Shown piece by piece: positions 1-5,362 of a DNA stretch of 7,121 nucleotides. Where the stretch lies: NCBI GenBank assembly GCA_002869095.1, contig PKTO01000121.1:1-7121 (forward strand), read 5' to 3'. Position 1 is the stretch's first letter; every line of letters starts with the position of its first letter. This DNA comes from Clostridiales bacterium. GTDB lineage: Bacteria; Bacillota; Clostridia; Peptostreptococcales; BM714. The notes beneath the pieces were generated by a model, which was not told the DNA's origin, made no database searches, and saw only the letters and a list, made by a program, of their open reading frames with translations. The position numbers were made by a program, and so were the translations under genes.

Positions 1-626
1 AATGAAAGCATGGCTTCAGACTCGAACATAACCTTGTCGAAAGGCTGGTTTTGATAAAGCTGAATATTCAAATTGTCTATGTCGATTCCCTTTTCGAGAA
101 GCTCAGATGCAATCCTCATTGTTTCAGGGTGGGTATTGCTGTAGAGGAATCTTCCTGTGTCGGTTGCTATTGCAATATAAATATTTTCAGCGATAGCGGC
201 ATCAATTTCAATTACCATTGAAAGAATCAGATTATATATGATTTCACCCGTTGCGGAAACTTCAGGCAATACCAAATTAAACAATCCGAAGTGCTCGTTT
301 GTTCTGTGATGGTCTATGTTTATTATGTCCAATTCGCATATGTCTTCAAAAGGGATAGAAAGACGGTTTTTATCGCTTGAATCCAATGCGATTGCAAGGT
401 CGGCAGACGCGACAAAATCCGTCGCATCCGCAATATATTCCGTTCCAATGAACGATATATCATCAGGCAACGGATCAATATTGTGAACGCAAACGACTTT
501 GCCGATTTTTTGAAGAGCCAGTTTCAGTGCGATTGAAGAACCTATGGTGTCTCCGTCAGGCATTATATGTGGAATTATCAAAATTCTTTTTGCTTTCTTT
601 ATTCTCATGACAATATCGGAAAACAT
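1..626 (-). CDS. nrnA: DHH-family phosphoesterase NrnA (oligoribonuclease / pAp phosphatase), 3' end outside window
   Basis: NrnA-type enzymes degrade 2-5 nt nano-RNAs and dephosphorylate 3'-phosphoadenosine 5'-phosphate in the cytoplasm, using two Mn2+ ions. I translated 208 codons; the frame runs off the window at base 1. The DHH catalytic motifs are present: HIMPDGDTIGS at residues 20-30 (His20, Asp24, Asp26), Asp82 in LDSSDKNR, the IDHH signature at 104-107, and Asp156 in ATDTGRF. The C-terminal DHHA1 substrate-binding domain, normally ending near residue 310-330, lies outside. The start is ATG at 626, one base after the rbfA TAA (TAATATG). A GGAAAGG ribosome binding site sits in the last rbfA codons, so the two genes are probably translationally coupled. 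An in-frame ATG at 608 is less likely because it lies farther from that site. The usual Asn of motif I (HxNPDGD) is Met here, outside the metal ligands. The family is certain; the exact substrate preference is inferred. Confidence 0.93.
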   Translation of the reverse strand, partial: MFSDIVMRIKKAKRILIIPHIMPDGDTIGSSIALKLALQKIGKVVCVHNIDPLPDDISFIGTEYIADATDFVASADLAIALDSSDKNRLSIPFEDICELDIINIDHHRTNEHFGLFNLVLPEVSATGEIIYNLILSMVIEIDAAIAENIYIAIATDTGRFLYSNTHPETMRIASELLEKGIDIDNLNIQLYQNQPFDKVMFESEAMLS

Positions 627-627
627 A

Positions 628-975
628 TTATTCCTTTCCTAATTCATCAATGATATGACTCATTCTTATTCCATTCTTAATGGAACTGTCTTCCTTGAAA
701 ACAGGCTCCGGCGTGTATCTCAGCTTAAGTTCTTTTCCTATTTCCCTTCTGAAGAAACCTTTCGCCTTGTTTAAAGCATCTACAATTTCCGTATCTGAAA
801 GAGTGCTGTCGTAAGCGCTTACATATATGAAAGCAAAACGGTAGTCTCCTGTTGTTTCAACATGCGTCACACTTGTAAGCTTTGGTATTCTAGGATCTTT
901 AATTCCATTAAGCAGCAAGCCTGCTACTATTTTCTTGATTTCCTCAGATACTCTTTGAGTTCTTTTAACCTTCAT
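628..975 (-). CDS. rbfA: 30S ribosome-binding factor A (RbfA)
   Basis: RbfA binds the immature 30S subunit near the 5' helix of 16S rRNA and is needed for late maturation and growth in the cold. The 115-residue product has the family's usual length and landmarks. RVSEEIKKIVAGLL with IKDPRI forms the N-terminal helix and turn, and IVDALNKAKGFFRREIG carries the Ala-x-Gly helix kink (71-73) of the type II KH fold. KLRYTPEPVFKEDSSI is the conserved C-terminal strand and loop. The ATG at 975 follows an AAGGTGG ribosome binding site, and only 11 bases separate it from the infB stop, so it is cotranscribed with infB. Its stop is almost fused to the nrnA start downstream. Nothing is truncated or odd. 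Identity is secure from sequence pattern and context. Confidence 0.96.
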   Translation of the reverse strand: MKVKRTQRVSEEIKKIVAGLLLNGIKDPRIPKLTSVTHVETTGDYRFAFIYVSAYDSTLSDTEIVDALNKAKGFFRREIGKELKLRYTPEPVFKEDSSIKNGIRMSHIIDELGKE

Positions 976-986
976 TTTTCCACCTT

Positions 987-2948
987 CTAGTCTCTCTTAA
1001 CCTCGACAATTTGGAAGGCTTCGATTATGTCGCCAACCTTTATGTCATTGAAATTCTTAAGTCCTATTCCGCATTCGAATCCGGTTTGAACTTCTTTCGC
1101 GTCATCCTTGAATCTTCTGAGGGAACCTATTTCACCTTCGTGTATTATTATTCCATCCCTTAACAGTCTTGCTTTTGCGTTTCTGGCAATTTTACCGTTT
1201 ATAACGTATGAACCTGCAATGAAGCCCATGTTTGGAACCTTGAAAGTCATTCTGACTTCAGCATTTCCAATCACTTCTTCCTTGTAGACAGGCTCAAGCA
1301 TTCCCTTTATGGCCGATTCAATATCTTCCAATGCTTCATAGATTATCCTGTAGGTTTTTATCTCAATGCCCTCATTTTTTGCTATGGCTGCCACTGAAGG
1401 AGCGGGCCTTACATTAAATCCAATGATGATTGCGTTTGAAGCCGATGCCAATAATATGTCAGATTCATTAATTGTTCCCACTGCTCCGTGAATCAGGTTT
1501 ACATTTACTTCTTCAGAATGGATTTTTCCAAGAGATTGCTTAATTGCTTCAACCGAACCCTGAGCGTCAGCTTTCACAATTATATTCAATTCCTTTACAT
1601 TTCCCTCTTGTATCTTTTCGAAGAGATTCTCCAGAGTAACATTTTGCACACTCCGCAAATTTGCTTCCCTGAGCATCATTTTTCTTTGGTCGGCAATGTA
1701 TCTGGCCTTCTTGTCGTCTTCCACAACATAGAATTTCTCTCCAGCCGTAGGCAGATCCGAAAGCCCTACAATTTCGACAGCCATTGAAGGTTTTGCTTTT
1801 TTGACTCGCTTGCCTTTGTCATTTATCATTGCCCGGATTTTTCCATGGCACGCTCCCGCCACAAGAGAATCCGAAACTTTGAGAGTTCCGTTTTGTATTA
1901 GAACGGTAGCTACGGGCCCTCTTCCCTTATCGAGCCTCGATTCTATTATGACTCCTGAAGCGGCTCTTTTGGGATTTGCTTTCAGTTCCTGCATCTCTGA
2001 TACCAAAACAATCATTTCAAGAAGATCTTCAATGCCGATTCCCTTTATAGCTGAAACCTCGACACAAATAGTGCTGCCTCCCCATTCCTCTATAAGAAGA
2101 TTGTTGTCGGCAAGCTCTTTTTTGACTTTGTCGGGATTTGCATTTTCCTTGTCGATTTTATTTATTGCAACAATTATTGGCACATCGGCAGCCTTGGCAT
2201 GGTTTATTGCTTCCATAGTCTGAGGCATTACACCATCATCAGCAGCAACCACAAGCACGGCGATATCTGTGATCTTGGCTCCCCTTGCCCTTAGGGAAGT
2301 GAATGCTTCGTGTCCCGGAGTGTCGAGAAATACAATTTTCTGATCGTTTATATATACTTCAGAAGCTCCGATATGCTGAGTGATTCCTCCGGCTTCTCCG
2401 TCGGTAACCTTAGTCTTTCTTATTGCATCCAACAGAGATGTTTTTCCATGGTCTACATGCCCCATTACAGTAACAACGGGAGGCCGTTTTTCATAATCGT
2501 CGGGATTGTCATCTCCCTGGTCTATAAAAAATTCCTCATCATGATCTTTTTCCTCAACCACAAGAACCACCCCATAGTCTTCTTTTGCTATAGATGCGGC
2601 GGCTTCAAACGGGACTTCTTGGTTAAGCGAAGACATTATCCCCATATTCATTAATTTCAATATCAGGTTATTGGGCTTTTCATCCAATAATTCCGACAAT
2701 TCACTTAAAATGATTTTTTCCGGCACGGTCACCGTCTTCATTTCCTGAATAGCGCTTTCTTCGATTTCTTCCTTGGCATCTCCATCGGATTCGGATGAAA
2801 GCAATTCAATTACCATTGCAGCCTCTTCATCACTCAACGAACTCATATGATTCGTTGCTTCGATTCCCAAGCCGCTAAGTTCTTCCAGCAATTCCTTATT
2901 GCCGATTCCCAATTCTTTTGCAAGTTTGTATATTCTTATTTTTGACAA
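987..2948 (-). CDS. infB: Translation initiation factor IF2
   Basis: IF2 is the GTPase that places fMet-tRNA on the 30S subunit and promotes 50S joining. The 653-residue product has two IF2N modules (about 1-50 and 75-125, the second with [13 protein letters not shown]) joined by a short acidic linker. The G domain follows: G1 GHVDHGKT 163-170, G2 GGITQHIG 187-194, G3 DTPGH 209-213, G4 NKID 263-266, G5 SAIKG 299-303. Next come beta-barrel domain II (about 328-415), domain III (about 430-540) and the C-terminal fMet-tRNA-binding domain (about 561-653, with [17 protein letters not shown]). The start is TTG at 2948, seven bases after GGAGG. The next in-frame Met is residue 35 and would remove much of the first IF2N module, so TTG is preferred. 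The gene begins 14 bases after ylxQ ends. It is compact: the B. subtilis protein is about 716 residues, and the difference lies mainly in the N-terminal linker. Confidence 0.98.
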   Translation of the reverse strand: MSKIRIYKLAKELGIGNKELLEELSGLGIEATNHMSSLSDEEAAMVIELLSSESDGDAKEEIEESAIQEMKTVTVPEKIILSELSELLDEKPNNLILKLMNMGIMSSLNQEVPFEAAASIAKEDYGVVLVVEEKDHDEEFFIDQGDDNPDDYEKRPPVVTVMGHVDHGKTSLLDAIRKTKVTDGEAGGITQHIGASEVYINDQKIVFLDTPGHEAFTSLRARGAKITDIAVLVVAADDGVMPQTMEAINHAKAADVPIIVAINKIDKENANPDKVKKELADNNLLIEEWGGSTICVEVSAIKGIGIEDLLEMIVLVSEMQELKANPKRAASGVIIESRLDKGRGPVATVLIQNGTLKVSDSLVAGACHGKIRAMINDKGKRVKKAKPSMAVEIVGLSDLPTAGEKFYVVEDDKKARYIADQRKMMLREANLRSVQNVTLENLFEKIQEGNVKELNIIVKADAQGSVEAIKQSLGKIHSEEVNVNLIHGAVGTINESDILLASASNAIIIGFNVRPAPSVAAIAKNEGIEIKTYRIIYEALEDIESAIKGMLEPVYKEEVIGNAEVRMTFKVPNMGFIAGSYVINGKIARNAKARLLRDGIIIHEGEIGSLRRFKDDAKEVQTGFECGIGLKNFNDIKVGDIIEAFQIVEVKRD

Positions 2949-2953
2949 ATCAA

Positions 2954-2960
2954 CACCTCC
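2954..2960 (-). promoter_or_regulatory. Ribosome binding site deciding the infB TTG start
   Basis: GGAGGTG read on the minus strand lies two bases after the ylxQ stop codon. Its GGAGG core is seven bases from the TTG at 2948. No ATG in the infB frame lies nearby, so this site fixes the unusual TTG start of IF2. Confidence 0.85.
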
Positions 2961-2962
2961 AT

Positions 2963-3301
2963 TTAACTCTTCATGTACATTTCATGATTCTTCATGATTG
3001 CATCGGCGAGATTATCGTTGCCGATACCCAATATCTTTTTATTTGATAGCCCTGTTTCTTTATTCAAATCAGAACTTTGTCCAAAAACAATTATTTTCGT
3101 TAATTCATTGCATTTATTTTCCAGATTACGCTTGGATCCTTCAGACAAATCCTCGCATGCTATGATCAATTTCAAGTTTCCCTTCCTGCTTTCACTTACG
3201 CAGGCATCGAAACCGGCAATCAGGCTTCCTGATTTTCTGGCCAAACGAATATACGAAAGTATTTTTTTACCATGTTCCTCTCTGTATCTATTTCGCGACA
3301 T
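2963..3301 (-). CDS. ylxQ: L7Ae-family RNA-binding protein YlxQ
   Basis: This is the L7Ae/L30e-like protein found between ylxR and infB in Firmicutes nusA operons. Relatives bind kink-turn RNA; the cellular job of YlxQ is not firmly known. The 112-residue product shows the family pattern: helix YIRLARKSGSLIAGFDACVS (about 17-36), a core strand LKLIIACEDLS (43-53), helix SKRNLENKCNE (56-66), then TKIIVFG and a terminal segment ILGIGNDNLADAI. The ATG at 3301 lies inside the end of ylxR, overlapping it by 14 bases in another frame. Only a weak purine stretch (GAGATAAG) precedes it, so translation probably depends on ribosomes terminating on ylxR. The N-terminus is about 10 residues longer and more basic than the B. 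subtilis protein as I remember it. Identification rests on the fold pattern plus position; it is more divergent than its neighbours. Confidence 0.85.
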   Translation of the reverse strand: MSRNRYREEHGKKILSYIRLARKSGSLIAGFDACVSESRKGNLKLIIACEDLSEGSKRNLENKCNELTKIIVFGQSSDLNKETGLSNKKILGIGNDNLADAIMKNHEMYMKS

Positions 3302-3563
3302 TTTTTCTTATCTCATCGATTATTATATCATAAATTTCATTTTTGACTTCCATTGAAAATGCTCTGTTAAGCGCCTTGCTCTTTCTGATTTTTTCAATGC
3401 ATTCTTCTTTGGGGCATACATATGCGCCCCGTCCATGCGCTTTTCCCAGAAAATCCACTGCTATGTTGTTTTCCTTGTCTTTAACAATTCTTACAAGTTC
3501 TTTTTTTGAGAATTGCTGTCCGCATCCGATGCATTTCCTTAATGGCGCTTTTTTCTTTTTCAC
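3288..3563 (-). CDS. rnpM: YlxR / RnpM family RNA-binding protein
   Basis: This small nucleic-acid-binding protein, renamed RnpM in B. subtilis for modulating RNase P, is always encoded near nusA. The 91-residue product begins with a basic tail and PLRKCIGCGQQFSKKELVRIV (7-27). It then has the family signature GKAHGRGAYVC (40-50), whose GRGAY loop is the proposed RNA-binding site, followed by CIEKIRKSKALNRAF (55-69). It carries four cysteines in two pairs (11/14 and 50/55), which could bind a metal; this is inference. The start is GTG at 3563, nine bases after a strong AAGGAGG. No ATG lies in frame near it. The end overlaps the ylxQ start by 14 bases, so the two are translationally coupled. 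The 79-base gap to nusA upstream is the widest inside the operon. The family call is firm; the exact RNA target in this organism is inferred from B. subtilis. Confidence 0.93.
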   Translation of the reverse strand: MKKKKAPLRKCIGCGQQFSKKELVRIVKDKENNIAVDFLGKAHGRGAYVCPKEECIEKIRKSKALNRAFSMEVKNEIYDIIIDEIRKNVAK

Positions 3564-3572
3564 GGGAGCGCA

Positions 3573-3579
3573 CCTCCTT
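3573..3579 (-). promoter_or_regulatory. Ribosome binding site deciding the ylxR GTG start
   Basis: AAGGAGG on the minus strand is a near-perfect match to the 16S rRNA 3' end. It stands nine bases before the GTG at 3563, which supports GTG as the true start because no in-frame ATG is available there. Confidence 0.85.
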
Positions 3580-3600
3580 GTGATTCAACATTATATTATT

Positions 3601-3617
3601 AATTGTTTCAAACAATT
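3601..3617. repeat. Perfect AT-rich inverted repeat in the nusA-ylxR gap
   Basis: AATTGTT and AACAATT form a perfect 7-bp inverted repeat around a 3-base loop, in the 79 bases between the nusA stop and the ylxR start. Only one G-C pair per arm is available and no T-run follows on either strand, so it is not a convincing terminator. It may be an mRNA processing or stability element, an operator, or chance in AT-rich DNA. Confidence 0.5.
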
Positions 3618-3642
3618 TTACAGTTCTTGACTTGAGTGCATT

Positions 3643-4785
3643 CTATTCGTCATCTTCCGCAATCAAGGCATCGTTTTCAATTTCTGATAAATCGCTTGAA
3701 ACTTCAACATCATTGTCAATCATGGCTTCATCATCAGTTTCTTTGTCAGATTCATTGTATTGAGATTCACTCTTAATGTCAATTTTCCAGCCTGTAAGCT
3801 TGGCTGCCAGTCTTGCGTTTTGACCTTCTTTGCCTATTGCCAATGAAAGCTGATAATCGGGCACAACAACAGTTGCGGATCTTCCGGACTCGTCGACTGT
3901 GACCTTCGTCACCTTCGAAGGACTCAATGAATTTGCGATGAATTCTCTGGGATCTTCATTCCATTTGATTATATCTATTTTTTCACCATTAAGTTCCTCT
4001 ACTATATTCTGTACTCTTGCTCCTCTTTGACCAACGCAAGCCCCAACAGGATCTACGTTTTCATCAGAGGAATAAACTGCTATTTTTGCTCTTGATCCGG
4101 CTTCTCTCGATATTCCTTTTACTTCAACAATTCCATCGTGTATTTCGGGAACTTCCAGTTCGAAGAGTCTCTTTACCAAACCCGGATGAGTTCTAGAAAC
4201 AAGTACTTGAGGCCCTTTTGTAGTATTTTTGACTTCGATTATATATGTCTTTATTCTATCTCCCTGGTTATATTCTTCTCTTTGTATCTGTTCGCTTTGA
4301 AGCAAAAGAGCTTCTATTTTGCCCAAATTTATGAATATTACACCTCTGCTGAATCGTTGTATCACTCCTGTGACAATTTCCGATTCGCGGTTAACAAATT
4401 CGTTGAATATGACATTTCTTTCGGCTTCCCTGATTCTCTGAACTACTACCTGTTTTGCTGTTTGGGCGGCTATTCGGCCAAAATCCTTAGGAGTCACTTC
4501 TTTTTCAACGACATCGCCTATCTCGAATGAGTCGTTTATTTTTCTGGCTTCTTCCAATTGAATTTCGCAAGTCTCGTCTTCAACTTCTTCAACTACAGAA
4601 ATTTGGGAATATACCATGACTTCGCCATTTTCATTGTTTATATCCACCCTGACATTTTGAGATGAACCGAAATATTTTTTATATGCTGTAATCAAAGCCG
4701 CTTCAATCGCATCCAACAGAATTTGCTGGTCTATTCCCTTGTCCTTTTCAATTTGCCTAATTGCATCAATCAAATCATTCTTCAC
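3643..4785 (-). CDS. nusA: Transcription termination/antitermination factor NusA
   Basis: NusA binds RNA polymerase and nascent RNA, lengthens pauses and stimulates intrinsic termination. From the GTG at 4785 the product is 380 residues. The N-terminal polymerase-binding domain (about 1-125) opens KNDLIDAIRQIEKDKGID, aligning directly with the usual Firmicutes NusA start. S1 is at about 134-200, KH1 has VGQRGARV (251-258), and KH2 has IGKEGQNARLA (317-327). The last 40 residues are an acidic tail with 17 Asp/Glu and one Lys. The frame stays open upstream through ATG at 4800 and TTG at 4803, but a GGGAGGG ribosome binding site would then be inside the gene; it lies seven bases before the GTG, so GTG is preferred. 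The gene begins 14 bases after rimP ends. Its own product may regulate the operon through the leader hairpin upstream of rimP. Confidence 0.98.
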   Translation of the reverse strand: MKNDLIDAIRQIEKDKGIDQQILLDAIEAALITAYKKYFGSSQNVRVDINNENGEVMVYSQISVVEEVEDETCEIQLEEARKINDSFEIGDVVEKEVTPKDFGRIAAQTAKQVVVQRIREAERNVIFNEFVNRESEIVTGVIQRFSRGVIFINLGKIEALLLQSEQIQREEYNQGDRIKTYIIEVKNTTKGPQVLVSRTHPGLVKRLFELEVPEIHDGIVEVKGISREAGSRAKIAVYSSDENVDPVGACVGQRGARVQNIVEELNGEKIDIIKWNEDPREFIANSLSPSKVTKVTVDESGRSATVVVPDYQLSLAIGKEGQNARLAAKLTGWKIDIKSESQYNESDKETDDEAMIDNDVEVSSDLSEIENDALIAEDDE

Positions 4786-4791
4786 TGTTTT

Positions 4792-4798
4792 CCCTCCC
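4792..4798 (-). promoter_or_regulatory. Ribosome binding site deciding the nusA GTG start
   Basis: GGGAGGG on the minus strand begins just after the rimP TGA region. It is placed correctly for the GTG at 4785 (spacer GAAAACA after GGAGG). The upstream in-frame ATG at 4800 overlaps the rimP stop and has no such site before it, so automatic callers choosing ATG would add five spurious residues (MGGKT). Confidence 0.8.
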
Positions 4799-4799
4799 A

Positions 4800-5261
4800 T
4801 CAAAATTCGAATATTTTTTTTACTTTTGCTATTTTGTCTCTTGGGATGGAAATTTTAGTTTCATCCACAATAACATCCAACTGATTATCTTCTATTCCCA
4901 GCAATTGTCCTTTTAGGATCTTTTTGCCTCCTATCGGGTGGAAAAGCTTTATTTCAACTGTTTCGCCCGAATATTTATTGAATTCAAAATCAGTTTTCAG
5001 GACTCTTTCAACCCCCGGTGAAGACACTTCCAAAAAGTAATTTTCTTCTATCGGATCCATTTTATCAAGGCGTTCGCTTAAATACTCACTTACTTTTTGG
5101 CAATCGTTCATGCCTATTCCCGAAGGCTTGTCGATATATACACGCAGGTACCGCTCTTTTCCTTCTTTTACGAATTCTACACCAACCAACTCATAGTCGT
5201 TTTTTTCAATAAAAGGCAACAAAACTTCCCTTGTCAGCTCGCTTACTTTTTTCTTTGCCAT
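4800..5261 (-). CDS. rimP: Ribosome maturation factor RimP
   Basis: RimP assists assembly of the 30S subunit, acting around the S12/S5 region and the central pseudoknot. The 153-residue product has the standard two-domain build. The N-terminal alpha/beta domain (about 1-85) contains YELVGVEFVKEGKERYLRVY and the conserved FLEVSSPGVERVL segment (76-88). The C-terminal Sm-like beta-barrel (about 92-153) contains KGQLLGIEDNQLDVIV. The ATG at 5261 lies seven bases after the GGAGG of an AAGGAGGG site, so the start is clear. It is the first gene of the nusA-infB operon. The stop TGA lies 14 bases before the nusA GTG. The leader immediately upstream carries a terminator-like hairpin whose tail runs into the ribosome binding site, so synthesis of RimP and everything after it should depend on read-through of that hairpin. 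Confidence 0.97.
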   Translation of the reverse strand: MAKKKVSELTREVLLPFIEKNDYELVGVEFVKEGKERYLRVYIDKPSGIGMNDCQKVSEYLSERLDKMDPIEENYFLEVSSPGVERVLKTDFEFNKYSGETVEIKLFHPIGGKKILKGQLLGIEDNQLDVIVDETKISIPRDKIAKVKKIFEF

Positions 5262-5275
5262 TTTATTCCCTCCTT

Positions 5276-5310
5276 ATAAACAGAATAAAGAGTGGGCAAC
5301 CCACTCTTTA
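5276..5310 (-). terminator. Intrinsic terminator or attenuator in the rimP-nusA leader
   Basis: On the minus strand TAAAGAGTGGG (5310-5300), loop TTG, and CCCACTCTTTA (5296-5286) make a perfect 11-bp hairpin. Its upper 7 bp are GC-richer (GAGTGGG/CCCACTC). Its lower four pairs are the usual A-tract/U-tract. The tail from 5289 reads TTTATTCTGTTTAT, a U-rich run broken by A, C and G, so the terminator looks suboptimal. On the plus strand no T-run follows, so it acts on the minus strand only. It lies 44 bases after the polC stop and ends just before the rimP ribosome binding site. It may both end polC mRNA and act as an attenuator for the rimP-nusA operon. In B. subtilis nusA is known to be autoregulated by NusA-stimulated termination in its 5' untranslated region. 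Confidence 0.8.
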
Positions 5311-5333
5311 AAGCACACATACTATTCTATCCT

Positions 5334-5362
5334 ATTTTAACATATTCCCCGAATCATTGCAA
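5334..5362 (-). promoter_or_regulatory. Putative extended -10 promoter for the rimP-nusA operon
   Basis: Minus-strand TTGCAA (5362-5357, 4 of 6 to TTGACA) is followed after 17 bases by TAAAAT (5339-5334, 5 of 6 to TATAAT). The -10 is preceded by TG in the extended -10 position (TGTTAAAAT). The -35 consists of the last two polC codons. Transcription would start near 5327, giving a leader of about 66 bases that contains the hairpin at 5310-5286. This is pattern matching in AT-rich DNA, supported by its position before a leader hairpin. Confidence 0.5.

Noticed and set aside
2994..3356. Plus-strand 120-codon ORF opposite ylxQ and ylxR, and other plus-strand ORFs opposite infB, nusA and polC
   Set aside because: They are antisense shadows of clearly recognised conserved genes, lack good ribosome binding sites, and have composition typical of reversed coding sequence (many Ser, Phe, Leu, Cys).
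3590..3618. A full sigma-A promoter before ylxR
   Set aside because: The TATAAT is perfect, but the 17-base position holds AAATTG, which has no match to TTGACA; the better TTGTTT is only 14 bases away and there is no extended -10 TG. Kept as part of a finding, not listed as a feature.
5243..5320. A 25-codon minus-strand ORF (starting MCALKSGLP) spanning the leader hairpin and overlapping the rimP start, as a possible leader peptide
   Set aside because: It has no ribosome binding site, would start only about 7 bases after the predicted transcription start, shows no run of regulatory codons, and its composition simply follows the hairpin and the rimP ribosome binding site.
5324..5329. TAGAAT as an alternative -10 in the rimP leader
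   Set aside because: Its 17-base upstream position is TCGGGG, a poor -35; the upstream TGTTAAAAT is a better candidate.
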